A DNA stretch of 64,000 nucleotides, taken from contig NC_083608.1 of assembly GCF_029168945.1 (NCBI RefSeq), forward strand, positions 20,106,136 through 20,170,135. The letters run 5' to 3'. Of the stretch, positions 35,769 through 47,984 are shown piece after piece. Origin of the DNA: Cannabis sativa (lineage: Eukaryota; Streptophyta; Magnoliopsida; Rosales; Cannabaceae). The notes under the pieces were generated by a model, which saw nothing but the letters and a program-made list of their open reading frames with translations, was not told the DNA's origin and ran no database searches. Numbering within the stretch: the stretch's first letter is position 1; the number at the start of each line of letters is the position of its first letter. The translations under genes and the position numbers were made by a program.

Positions 35769-38700
35769 TTATCCTCCCGTTAATAGGATTTCGTCCCCGA
35801 AATCTAACCTGAATAGCTCTGGATGTTGAGTCCTCATATCTGACTCCAATTCCCAGGTGGCATCTTCCACCTTACTGTTCCTCCAGAGCACCTTAACCAG
35901 TGCAATAGTCTTGTTCCGAAGAACTTTTTCTTTTCTATCCAAAATCTGAACAGGTTGCTCTTCATAGGATAAGTCTGGTTGTAGTTCAAGGGCTTCATAA
36001 CTCAAGATATGAGTCGGGTCTGACACGTATTTCCTTAACATAGAGATGTGAAATACGTCATGAACAGCTGATAAAGCTGGTGGTAAGGCTAGCCGATACG
36101 CTACCTGCCCGACCTTCTCGAGTATCTGAAATGGCCCAATGAACCTAGGGCTTAACTTACCCTTCTTCCCGAAGCGCCTAATACCCTTCATTGGTGAAAC
36201 CCGCAGGAAAACATGTTCCCCTGCCTGAAATATAACATCTCTGCGCTTCGGATCAGCATAACTTTTGTGCCTGCTTTGAGAAGCAAGCATCCGTGCCTTG
36301 ATCTTATCAATAGCTTCATTGGTCCTCTGCACTAACTCTGGACCCAGGTACTTCCTTTCTCCTGTCTCGTCCCAATGGATAGGAGAACGACATTTTCTAC
36401 CATATAACATCTCATAGGGAGCCATCCCTATTGTACTTTGGTAGCTGTTGTTGTAGGAGAATTCAATTAAAGGCAAGTACTTACTCCATGAACCCTCAAA
36501 GTCCATGACACAGGCTCGCAGTAGGTCTACTAAAATCTGGATAGTTCTTTATGACTGGCCATCAGTCTGAGGGTGAAAGGCTGTACTAAACTTTAACTTG
36601 GTACCCATAGCCTTTTGAAGACTCACCCAAAACTTCGATGTGAACTTTGGATCCCTATCTGATACAATAGATTTAGGGGCTCCATGGAGACGAACTATCT
36701 CCTTCACATACAATTCAGCATACGGATCCACTGAATAGGTGACTTTCACTGGTAGAAAGTGAGCCGACTTTGTGAATCTGTCCACGATAACCCAAACAGA
36801 ATCATACATTCCCGTAGTTCTAGGCAAACCAGTTACAAAGTCCATTGCGATGTCCTCCCACTTCCATTCTGGAAGGACTAAAGGTTGCAATAACCCTGCC
36901 GGCCTCTGATGTTCAGCCTTAATCTGCTGACAGGTTAAACACTTGGACACGTAGTCCACCACATCTCTTTTCATCCCATACCACCAGAAGTAGGGTTTCA
37001 AATCCTGATACATCTTGGTGGTTCCCGGATGTAACGAATAAGGCGTGGTGTGAGCTTCATCCAGTATTTCTTTCTTAAGCTCATCAACACTAGGAACACA
37101 AACTCGAGCCTTATATAATAACATTCCACTGCTTGAGACTGAAAAGCCTCTAGGCCGACCAGCCACTACTTCATCTCGAACTCTAACTAGCTCGGGATCT
37201 TCTAGTTGTGCCTTTCTGATTCTCTCCAACAGATCAGATTGGAGGGTTAAATTATGTAATTTCTCGACCACGAACTCAATTCCTGCACTAACCATTTCCG
37301 AGGCTAGTTGAGGAGCTATCATAACCGTAGTACACACTTGACCGGGACCTTTTCTGCTTAGAGCATCGGCCACAACATTGGCTTTCCCGGGGTGATACAG
37401 TATTTCACAATCGTAGTCTTTAACTAACTCCAACCACCTTCTCTGCCTCATATTCAAATCTTTTTGGGTGAAAAAGTATTTAAGACTTTTCTGATCAGTA
37501 TAATTTTCACCCTTTTCACCGTAAAGATAATGTCGCCATATCTTTAAAGCAAAAACCACAGCAGCGAGCTCTAAATCATGAGTTGGGTAACGCTGCTCAT
37601 AATCCTTCAGTTGACGAGAGGCATAAGCTATGACTCTGTCAGCTTGCATCAGAACACATCCCAGACCCTGTCTGGATGCATCACAATAAACAACAAATTT
37701 CTCTTGATCTGATGGCAAAGCTAACACCGGAGTTGTTATCAAACGCTGCTTCAATTCCTGAAAGCTTGATTCACACTTATCTGACCACACAAATCTCTGA
37801 TTTTTCTTGGTCTGTTCGGTTAGGGGCATAGAAAGTTTAAAAAATCCTTCGACGAAACGTCGATAATACCCTGCTAACCCGAGAAAACTTCGAACTTCTG
37901 TCACAAATTTGGGCCTCGGCCAATTCTTCACTGATTCTATCTTGTTTGGATCGACCATAATTCCATTTTTCCCAACAATGTGACCCAGAAAGGACACCTC
38001 GGACAACCAGAATTCACACTTTTTGAACTTGGCATACAGCTTGTGATCCCTAAGTCGCTGTAACACCATTCGAAGATGATGCTCGTGCTCCTCTTCTGAC
38101 TGAGAGTATACAAGGATGTCATCGATAAACACTATAACGCAGTTATCGAGGAAATCCTTGAACACCCTATTCATGAGATCCATAAAGGCCGCAGGAGCAT
38201 TAGTCAATCCGAATGACATTACCAGAAACTCATAGTGCCCATATCTGGTTCTAAAAGCAGTCTTCGGTATGTCCTCCTTCCGAATTCTGAGTTGATGATA
38301 ACCAGACCGTAAATCAATCTTCGAAAACACTGTCTTTCCCTGAAGCTGATCGAATAGATCATCGATCCTGGGCAACGGGTACTTGTTCTTAATCGTCAGC
38401 TTGTTTAGTTCCCGATAATCAATACACATTCTGAGGGAACCATCTTTCTTTTTCACAAAAAGAACCGGAGCTCCCCAGGGCGATACACTGGGTCGAATAA
38501 ACCCAATGTCAAGCATGCCCTGAAGTTGTAACTTAAGCTCCTTGAGTTCCGCTGGAGCCATCCTATATGGAGCTTTAGAAACAGGTTCGACTCCAGGTGC
38601 CAAATCAATTACAAAGTCAATCTCTCGTTGTGGCGGCAATCCCGGCAACTCCTCGGGAAACACATCAAGAAAATCTTTCACTACCCGGACTACCTCAGGC

Positions 38701-40396
38701 CCAAATGTTTCAGGTCTGCTGGAGTCAAATACCACCGCTAGAAATCCTACACAACCATTGCATAGTAAATCCCTAGCTCTCAGCACAGAAATAACCGGGA
38801 TCCGAGACCCCTGAACCGATCCAACATAAACAAATGGATCTTCACCTTCCGGCTGAAAAGTCACCATTTTACGCCTACAATCTATACTGGCCGAATACTT
38901 GGATAAGAAATCCATTCCCAGTATAATATCAAACTCAGTTAGTCTCAATTCTATAAGGTCAGTACTCAATTCTCTATCTTCGATCCTAATCGGCATAGAC
39001 CTAACACGCCTATTAGAGATAACCAATTCCCCGCTAGGCATTAGGGTTCCAAACCCTCTTTCTAAAATATCACAAGGTCTACCCATAAGATCAATTACTC
39101 TTGTAGCCACATATGAGCGTGTAGCTCCCGAGTCAAATAATACTGTAAACAATAAGTCGTTGACGAGAAGCTGACCTGTCACAACAGACGGACTGGCTGC
39201 AGCATCAGCTTGGGTGATGGCAAACACTCGAGAAGGAACCGGTTTCACCTCAGCTTTCGGCTCATCTTTCCTTGCCTGGGGGCAATCTTTCTTGAAATGC
39301 CCCACCATGCCACACAGGAAGCATGTCTTCCGGTTACACTCTCCCGGATGATGTTTCTTGCACCGTGGACACTCAGGGTAAGAGTAACCCTGGCGTCCTC
39401 CTCTACCTTGGTTCCCACGGAACCGCTTGCTTTGCCCCGAGCCACCAGAAGCTGGAACAACTTTTCTTTTCTGCTCAGTGGTGGAGTCACCACCATCCCT
39501 ACCATAAACAGGAGTAGGAATAGTGGGGGTTCCACCAACACTCGGAGTCACCCGGGGCTCCTGAAGAAATTTTACTGCACCCTCGGCTCTCAAAGCCTTC
39601 TCAACCATATCTGCATACGTGGTTGCTTCAGTAGTGGTAATAACCAGATCATGCCGGATCTTTGCACTCAAACCCGCTAAATATTTTTCTTTCTTACTGA
39701 AGTCAGCGGGCACAATTCCTGCTGCCAACTTAGCCAACCGATCAAACTTCGTTGTATACTCAGTGACTGACATTCCCTCAGTCTGAACTAGATCAGTGAA
39801 CTCTTTCCGCTTTGCACTGCGGACCGCTTCGTTGTAATACTTGGAGTTAAATAACTCCTTAAATTCTTCCCAGGTCATCAGCGTGACGTCCCGAGTGAGG
39901 GTTATCAACTCCCACCACACGAGAGCATCTTCCTGAAACTGGAAAGTGGCGCAGGTCACCCGGTCATTTCCAACCACTCCCATAAAATTAAGGATGCGCT
40001 CAATCATTGAAAGCCACTGCTCGGCCTTCATCACATCAGGGCCTCCCAGAAACCTTTGGAGGTGCTGTTTTCGAAATCTTTCGTACAATCGGTTCCATAC
40101 GGTTGCCAACAACGGGTTGTTCTGCCGGCACCGCAGAACCGCAACGGCTGAACCACTTGAGGAGGTACGGCAGGAGGACCCTGCTGCCTCAACCTTTGGA
40201 TCTCTTCATCTTGCTGGCGGATTCTATCTTGCATCTCAGCAAATCTTTGCTCCCAATCAGGAGGAGCTTGAGGTGGATTTACAGGGAGACCACCCTGAGC
40301 TCTACCACGGCCACGGCCGCGACCACGAGGGTTCCCCTGACCGCCTCCGGTCTCAACCATACCACCCTGACTTCTTGTATTTCGCGGGGCGTCCAT
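35769..40396 (-). pseudogene. Tekay gag-pol polyprotein with one stop and one frameshift
   Basis: Gag begins MDAPRNTRSQGG (40396) and changes frame at about 40113-40160. The rest runs open to 36549. Motifs in order are the zinc knuckle [14 protein letters not shown] (about 39330), protease [11 protein letters not shown] (about 39140), reverse transcriptase [10 protein letters not shown] (about 38110), RNase H ([12 protein letters not shown]), the integrase HHCC zinc finger (HPGTTKMYQ to CLTCQQ) and the integrase core ending [13 protein letters not shown] at 36549-36551 interrupts FHPQTDGQS and RTIQI; 36506-35769 then continues in the same frame through the GPF region (FIGPFQILEKVGQVAYRL) to a chromodomain (VKVLWRNSKVEDATWELE). 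The final stop lies one base from the 3' LTR. Confidence 0.92.
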
Positions 40397-40664
40397 TTAA
40401 TAGGACTTAGCCTGCGAATCCATAAGCCAGGCAGGTTAGACAGCGATCAAAATTAACACCGCTCTTAATAACTTAAAGACAACACACTTTCTTTTTTTTT
40501 TTTTAAGAAATATATTTAATTTAAATCTAATATGCTTCCTAACATGCTTTCACATCACACTTATTTAAAATACTAAACAAGTACGGGCTTACTGAACCGT
40601 GAACCGAGCTTTCTCTGATGAAGATTGTACATGTCATAGCAAGCTTCGGTAGACAAACCTGGCG

Positions 40665-40676
40665 GCTCTGATACCA
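40665..40676 (-). other. Tekay primer-binding site
   Basis: The minus strand reads TGGTATCAGAGC, complementary to the 3' end of initiator methionine tRNA. It lies four bases inside the 5' LTR (which ends at 40681), where minus-strand DNA synthesis starts. Confidence 0.92.
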
Positions 40677-40680
40677 AAAT

Positions 40681-42748
40681 TGTAACGCCCTAATGCTAAG
40701 GCACGCTACAGTGCTTTTTCAATTATTGTGCAATCTTTGCTAATCAAAGAAATTTCTCGAAAAAAAACGTGTAAAATTAAAACTTTTACTTTAATTATTA
40801 AACTTTATAATATAATATAAAAGTTACAAATTCCGGGATCCCGATTTCAAACTTTGTAAAATTCACTGTTTAAACTTTACATTTCAAAATACATAATTTT
40901 CAGGTCGCACAGCGACTTTCAAAATACAACTCCCAGATGTCCCGAGACCGAACACTCCAGGTCGCGCTACTTCGACATGTACAATCTCACCCGAGCTCGG
41001 GTTCACTCTGTTCGGCCTTCGCCTTTCCTTTACCTACACATGGAAGCAGAAACTGTGAGTCAATAGACTCAGTAAGAAATGCATATAACATACCATATAA
41101 TTTCTGACCTGTAAATAGGCGCCCATACACCTATTTACAGAGCTTAACAGATGAGTATGAACGTTCAACACTAGGGTACAACCACTATACCACATACACG
41201 TCGTACCTCACTATACGAGTGTTGGTAGGGTTTACCCCGAATATTGAGTAACACTGAGTGATGTACCACACACCTGAGCATTTTCCCGTGCCCGTGTTGG
41301 TATCACTGTGTCGTACTCATAACGACAATAATCACTATACCAATGCACTCTGTAACTTATTCATACAAGTGTTGGTAGTGCATAACATAATTTAAGCATG
41401 CATATACAAACACATATACACACATTCAGATAATCACATCATACATTATACACAGTTCTTACCTGTTTTCCGAATTCAAGTGTGCTGGCCGACCTGAACG
41501 GAATTTCTGTGCTAGATGGATGCCCTAATCACATTTGAAACTGGGTAAGTCACATGATTTAAACCCTAATCCCGGGAAACCCAAAACAAAAACCCTAGGT
41601 TCTGTTATACTCTTAATGGGTTATTCTAACTCTGGAAATGGGGAAACACCCAACCGAGGCATCGAAATGGCAAAAATTGAGAAAATGAAAGGCCCGGGGA
41701 ACCCTGCCAAAACCGGCTAGCCGGTTTTTGTGGCACTGCAAACCGGCTAGCCGGTTTGCACCAGTATTCCCCAAACTTTTCATTTGTTGCTCAATCTTCC
41801 ACCAATTGCCATGAAACCTTCCAGAGCTCCTATACAATGCATAAGCAACAAAATCTAGGCAGTATTTCACAGAACAAACCATCCAAAATCAATTTGCCAT
41901 TAATGAACAAAGCTTTGCACTTAAAACTTAAAATTGCATACAACCTAATCCAACAATCAAAACCATCCACAAGAAGCTAAAACCAACTCAATTAAACCCT
42001 ATGATTCGAACCTTAAGTAAGCCTAAACCTAACAGCCACTAAATCTCAAAATTACAAGTTCAAACTAACTTTTAAAGCTTCAAAACATAACACTATAGTT
42101 CTAGGGTTACCTTTGATTGCTCCTCCTTCAATCCCTAGCTTAAATTCAGAGAATTTGGAAGGAAAAATTGATCCTTGCTCTGGTTTTGTCTCAGCCGAAA
42201 AAGAGAAAGAGAGAGTGCCAAGAGAAATGCAATTTTCCTTTTAATTTTGACTTTTTCTTCAAATAAAAAGAATTAACCTAATCTAATAGCTTGCTGAATA
42301 AAATGGACAGGTGTTCCCACCCTAGGAAGCCACCAAATCACTTAGCAACAAATTACCAATTTGCCCTTTAAGTTAACCATTTAGGTGCTTCAAAAGCTAG
42401 GGGTAAAATGGTCAATTTCCATAACCCCGCTCAATCCCGATAAAATATTTTTCCTAAAATATTTCCCCCTATGAAATAAGGTTCTAAACTTACCCATGTG
42501 ATCAATCTAGCCATCCATCGCATTTTCCGTTATCGCCAAGCAAAAATTACAAAAATAACATATTACACATATAAGCTAGATAATACCCCTAGAGTTTAAT
42601 AAAATCTCCGGAATTGAGAAATTATAACTCTAATATTTATTTCTAAATATTGGGGTCCACAAATAAATTAATTCACAAATAATAATAAAATAATAAAAAT
42701 TAGTGCTAATTGCCCTTATTAATCCAAATTACTAGAGCGGTCATTACA
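40681..42748 (-). repeat. Tekay 5' LTR (2,068 bp)
   Basis: The partner of 33700-35767. It should contain the element's promoter, read right to left. The target duplication copy CAACT follows at 42749. Confidence 0.95.
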
Positions 42749-42848
42749 CAACTGGTCATAGAAGCTATTTTACATGCATAAGAGGAGAACTGAGATTCAT
42801 TCTTGGTGTCTTTCTTCATCAGAATTTGAAAATCTGCACTGCGAAAGG
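42749..42848 (+). other. Possible remnant exon (right part), ending at a splice donor
   Basis: This continues the sequence interrupted at 33699. One frame is open from before the junction to the donor at about 42848 (RSYFTCIRGELRFILG). The shortness and lack of a recognised family keep this tentative. Confidence 0.25.
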
Positions 42849-43057
42849 TAAATTTATGTATTATTTTTCTTTTAGATCTATTGTCGTGAACGAGAATAAT
42901 CTATTCTAGTTACGGTTGCTAGAATTGAATTTTTTTTCATGAAAAATTATAAATTTGTTTTTATGAAGTTTGTGTGGTTCATCATTCCCACCACACTTTC
43001 TTGCGCTGCATTCACATTATCATAATAAAAAACGAACTGTTGGTTCTGTTAATTCTA

Positions 43058-43754
43058 AGTAGGAGTGTAAATGGATCGGATCGAATTTAATCTGACTATG
43101 ATCCAACTCAATCCAGATGATCCGTCCCACCCCACTAGATCAAATACTTGGATCAGATTAAATTCGGCTTTACATATTCAGATTAATGTATCTAATCCAA
43201 CCCGACTTATCTTTTTTTATTTTATTTTATTTTTTTTAAGAATTTTAGTTTTATATTAATTTTAATTTTGTATTAGTATTATTTAATACAATACTATGTT
43301 TGATATTGACTTGTATTAATAAATTGTGTAAAGTTATAATATATTTTCAATAAGCTTGACAACACCCACTACGGATCGGGTCCGGGTCGTTCTGGGTCTG
43401 TGTCCCAAGTCCAGGTCTAGGTTTGGTTCGAGTCTCGGGTCTGGGACCCGGGTTTGGCTCCGGGTTCGGATTCTAGGTCTGGATCAAGGTCCTAGGTCTG
43501 AGTCCAGGTTTGGGTTCTAGGTCTGGATTTAGGTCCGAATTTGGGTTCGGGTCCGGGTTTTGAATTAATTTTTTTTATATATTGAAACCGAATTGGATCA
43601 GATCTGATCCAACAAAAAAAAAAAAAATTAGGCAGGATAGAGCAGATCTAATCCAAAAATTAATAAGTATTCGAATGTTTCGAATCAGAAATGATCCGTT
43701 GAATTGGAGCTCCAACCAGATCTAACTAAATGGATCTTTTTGATATTCCTACTT
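43058..43754. mobile_element. Probable MITE with AAGTAGGA termini and G-rich core
   Basis: The left end AAGTAGGAGTGTAAATGGATC is cited in part (AAGTAGGAGTGTAAATGG); the right end ATATTCCTACTT is its imperfect inverse. GATCC-rich phrases lie inside both ends. The core (43370-43560) is a degenerate GGGTCTGGGTTC array. The order suggests a nonautonomous element; its superfamily is unknown. Confidence 0.5.
43370..43560. repeat. Degenerate G-rich hexamer-like array
   Basis: About 190 bp of imperfect GGGTCY / GGTTCG / GGTCTA units with a period near 6. Shorter relatives occur at about 30200-30290 and 48135-48235, each in the middle of an AT-rich element. It is G-rich on the plus strand and could form quadruplexes. 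Confidence 0.75.
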
Positions 43755-46179
43755 CTAAAATGCAAATAATGAGGACAATTCGAATTATTTGAAGAATGTG
43801 TCCTAAGTAAAAGCTAAAAGTGAAGTTTAGCGTAGGCGGACATACAAGAAATGAACGTCCACTCTATGTTAACTAGATTTTGGGTGCATATTAAGAGTTA
43901 AAATACTTTGTGGGATTAGTTACTTAATGAGTATCATTTTTCTAAGGACTTCATGAGAATCAATAATAGACAACTATTCTAGAAAAATAAGCTTGAAGTG
44001 ATGAAGCTTTTATTATTTTTGTTAACAGGAAAATGAATAAGGAAATTATTGGAGGTGTGAAATAATAATTTAATAATAAAAAAAGAGGTAGAAACAAAAA
44101 TGAGAAAAACATATTCATGACCAATTGCCGGCCTAATAATGGTATCATGAGATGGAATAAACAAATGTCTTTTAAATTTTAAATAATGATAATAAACTTG
44201 TATTTTTGTCAAGTCTATATTCTTCTTTGAATTGTTATATAGATTTGTATGAATATTACATTGTTCATTCATACATACATACATACAATGGGGCTCTTCG
44301 TCTCCCCCTTATCGCTAAATATTATACCGGCTCATCTTAAAAATAACTCCTCTCATTCTGAATTTGCATCAATTAAATACAACCCAACAACTAAATCCTT
44401 CTCTTACGACGTTGTTTCTCGCTCTAATTACTCCACTAAGAATTTGATTCATCATAAAGAAAGGTTGGGTAACAGAAATAGTTGTTTCAAATCATTATTG
44501 AACAGCCAGCCGAGGGGGTTCAATTCTTTCCAAGTATGTTATTCATATTAATTTTTCCTAATTTTATTTTATATCATTCTTGTATTTTTTTATTAACAAG
44601 GCATCAATTTTCAGTTAAAATTCATCTAAAAAAAATTCAGTTAAAATTCTGTGAGTTGTAATTAAAATAGTTATACAATGTAAATGATATCTCATTACAT
44701 ATCATTTCATGTAGCTACCATATCTAATTTGATTAACTAGTATGTTTATGTACATTGGGGAATTTCTAAAAATGCACAAATATACATTATTCCAAAAAAA
44801 AAACACAAAGATTTAATAGAAATTTTGTTTATTAAAACACAATTATTTTTAACAATGGTTACATACATTTGTAAATAAAAATGATAGGATCATGATTTGT
44901 TAAGAGTTTATGTCATGCTTTTCCTAATACAATAGTACCAAACATGTATGTAACTAAGAGGTAAAGAGAGAGAAATTGCCACTTATTTAATGTATACCCA
45001 ATTATTATACACAGTGACATAGTTAGTTGAAACAACTTCACATTGTGTGTAATGTTTTATATTTTTTAAGTGCTAAAGTGAAAATTAATCTAATCACTAG
45101 GCACACAATCAAGTCGGAGATGGTGAAGTGAGTTATAATCCTCAAGTGGTGGCTCCAAATTTTGGATACGTGTGGTTAAAATTCGTGAGGCCCTATTCAA
45201 TAATTGGAACAATTGTAGCATTCATGTATGTGACTTTTTTATATATCTAAATATATAAAGTTACACTTATTCATAAATTTTGTAGACTTACATTTTTCTT
45301 TTGATAATATATATAGAGTTACTTACACTACTCATAAATTTATTTATATTATTGGTTTGCAGATCGGTGTTTACACGAGTGATGACTGAGAGCCCAGGTT
45401 TGTTTGAGTGGTCTCTACTAGCTGAGGCATCACCTGCTGGCCTACTTGCTTTCATATGTTGGAATGCCTACTTCATTAATAAGATTTATGATGTAGATAT
45501 GTCCAAGTAAGTAACATATATTTTAGGGGTCTTATTACATGAAAATAAAAACTACATGCCCTTTTAAAATGAACTACTAAAACTCAAGTCTTTTATAATA
45601 CAATACAATTGTGTATTTCAGATTGAACAAACATTATTTAGGAATAGCAGCGGGTGAAGTTTCGGTAAAATCAGCATGGTTATTGGTGATATTTTATTTG
45701 TTCAGTGGATTGATAATTATGGGATTATGTGGAGAACCAGTGATTACTGCTCTCTATTGCCTTGGCCTTTTCCTTGGCACCATCTACTCACTTACTCCAC
45801 TTATTAAAGCCAACAATCCTCTCCTGCTTCTTCCGGTAACTATATAATATATATACAATTATATATGGTATTCGTTTTTATTAATTTTTTTAGATGATTT
45901 TGTTTAAATAACACATAGTGATTTAATTTGCAGATGCTGCTCATCAATAACATAATATGTCATGATACCAAAACTACACTTGGGCTTACATTTAAATGGA
46001 GGTGCCTTAAAAATTTTCTATTTCAACTAATAATTAAGTTTCATAATATACATAGATATGGGTTTTAAGCACATCATGTGCAAGTGCAAAAATATGGAGA
46101 AAATATACTTTTTCCATAATTTATGGTAAAAATTTGAGTAACTAAAAAACTTATGAGAAAATATTTATAAGTGAAAGAC

Positions 46180-46591
46180 TATAAAACCAGAGGAGAGGGT
46201 AGGAGCAAAGAAGAAAAGCAGAAGAAGATGAATAAGTAAAATGAATTGCTCAATCATCAAATGATTAACCTTAGATCTTTATTTATACACAATGTTTGTA
46301 CAAAATATTATTACATCAAACAAGAATTAGCTGAGGCCGACTATAATAACAGAAAATTAAACTAACAAAAAGCATAATTGATCTAACTAACTTTCTATTA
46401 GAGTACAAACACTTGAAAAATCAGCTAACATTTTGTTATCCTAAATATCCCCTTAAGTCCCCTTAAGTGACATTTGTCTACACCAAGTGTCAACTTATCA
46501 TTTGAAAGAACAAAATAACTGGAAGAGGCTTTGTGAAAAAATCGACCAACTGAGTCAACATAACGCATATTCAATTCTTGAGCTAAGATTT
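46180..46591 (-). mobile_element. Ty1/copia 3'-end fragment (RNase H tail and partial LTR)
   Basis: The minus strand encodes a degraded RNase H end (AQELNMRYVDSVGRFFHKAS, DKLTLGVDKCHLRG), like the copia phrase DIFTKPL-RDKLTL-LRG. A purine-rich tract (GGGGATATTTAGGATAACAAAA, cited only by its start GGGGATATTTAGG) follows. An LTR starts TGTTAGCTG at 46430 and continues to about 46180, where its end is unclear. It lies in intron 5 of the prenyltransferase pseudogene. Confidence 0.65.
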
Positions 46592-47740
46592 TGTTACAAA
46601 CTGTCAACCAACTAACTTCTACAGTTAATTAGTTTGTTCAGTTTTTACTGTTTGTACCTAACTGTAACTAATTTTGTTACATTCTTGTTCTGTTTTCTTT
46701 AGTTGGTCTCTCAATCTTTCTGTATCTCTCTCTCTCTATAAATAATGAAATGGTTCTTCTCTTTGGCTTAACCTTTACAAGCCTTAGAGACATTGCATTC
46801 AATAGTTTTCTGTTTAGTGCTTAGTATTGATAGGTTCATGCATGGTATCAGGAAACCATTGACGCAAGTCTCATATGGATCCTCAAATTCTCGAAAATCC
46901 ACCGCGCTCTACTACTCAAACTCAGGGGCAAAGCTCCGGCAATGTCCTCCCCCCGCAGAACTGGAATCCTTTCCAGAATTCCCTAAACTCTTCTCTCACT
47001 GTAAAACTCAATCGATCCAATTACCTCGCCTGGAAATCACAGGTTGTTCCCACTATGATTGGTCATGGCCTTGACGATCTGCTGTTCACCAGAGTTGTAC
47101 CTCCTGAAAGACTAGTCACTGGTGCCCCCAATCAAGAATTCATTGCCTGGAAAAGAAAAGATCAGCTACTTCTCAGCTGGCTTCGATCATCAATGGCAGA
47201 ATCCATTCTTGGATCTCTTGATAATCGTCTCTCGTCTCATACACTCTGGAGAGCCTTGGAACAACGATTTGCCTCTCAGTCCAAAGCTCGACTTCTACAA
47301 ATAAAATCTCAGCTCTCTATGATTCAAAAAGGGAACCTATCCATTGCTGATTACTTCGATAAAGTCAAAGTTCTTAGAGACACTTTGTCCACTGCTGGTC
47401 ATCCGATTGATGAAAGTGACCTCATCATGCACCTGCTAAATGGCTTAGGTCCAGAATACGATCCAGTAGTCGTTCATGTAACAAGCCTCGTCGACGATCT
47501 TTCTTTTGAATCGATCCAGTCTCTTCTTCTCACTCATGAAATTCGATTGGAAAGACATTACACCATTGGAGATCAACCATCAAAGCCCTCTGCCAATCTG
47601 TCTGTGAGCTCTTCAAGATTTTCTACAGGTTCAAGAACCAGTAATTACAATGGCAGAGGTGGTGCCTCAAGTTCTTTCAATCGTAGCAACCCCAGACCCC
47701 ATAGTCGTGGATATCCCTCAAATAGGTTAGTGTGCCTTAG
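46592..47740 (+). mobile_element. Truncated Ty1/copia element: LTR, primer site and gag
   Basis: A 251-bp LTR (46592-46842, TGTTACAAAC to ATGCA) is followed directly by the primer site TGGTATCAGG at 46843 and then gag. Sequence after about 47730 no longer matches copia, so the pol genes and 3' LTR are absent. It adjoins the antisense copia tail at 46591 and may have inserted into it. Confidence 0.75.
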
Positions 47741-47759
47741 TACGAGTATGGAACATTGA
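46875..47759 (+). pseudogene. Copia gag (UBN2-type), truncated
   Basis: The 294-codon frame starts MDPQILENPP. It has the copia gag core: LTVKLNRSNYLAWKSQV, LWRALEQRFASQSKARLLQI, LSMIQKGNLSIADYFDKVK and LIMHLLNGLGPEYDPVV. A Ser/Gly/Asn/Arg-rich stretch follows, and the frame ends in unrelated sequence (about 47728-47759) before the CCHC knuckle and protease. Gag would form the particle around element RNA; without pol this copy cannot move by itself. Confidence 0.85.
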
Positions 47760-47984
47760 TTGGAGGCAAGGGGATTATCACACCAGAGAATAGGACATTG
47801 AGGAAACTATAATTGAATTTCAAATAACAATGGCTAAATCTCAGATGTGGCTAAGGCAAGGGCACGATACTCTGATTTTGTATTGGACCTGCCTACCACT
47901 GTTTGCTTCTTTGAACACCAGATGTGGTCACCCTATTTTTGAATCCATTCAACGTTTCGATAATTTTTTTTATATATTTAGGTG

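Larger units (their letters stand above)
33700..42748 (-). mobile_element. Tekay-type (chromovirus) Ty3/gypsy retrotransposon, 9.05 kb
   Basis: Two direct LTRs of 2,068 bp each (33700-35767 and 40681-42748) enclose gag-pol on the minus strand. A perfect 5-bp target duplication CAACT flanks it (33695-33699 and 42749-42753). The LTR begins TGTAATGACC in the sense direction, as in Tekay/Del elements. The primer site is at 40665-40676, and a polypurine stretch (GGGAGGATAAT) ends next to the 3' LTR at 35768. A chromodomain-like C-terminus supports the assignment. The LTRs differ at about twenty positions by eye, so insertion was fairly recent. One in-frame stop in pol and a gag frameshift make this copy non-autonomous. 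Confidence 0.95.

Noticed and set aside
38542..40456. Long plus-strand open frames over the Tekay gag-pol
   Set aside because: They lie opposite conserved gag-pol motifs and show no family features; they are antisense shadows.
43370..43560. Interstitial telomeric repeat
   Set aside because: The plant telomere unit is TTTAGGG; this array is GGGTCT/GGTTCG-like and does not contain it.
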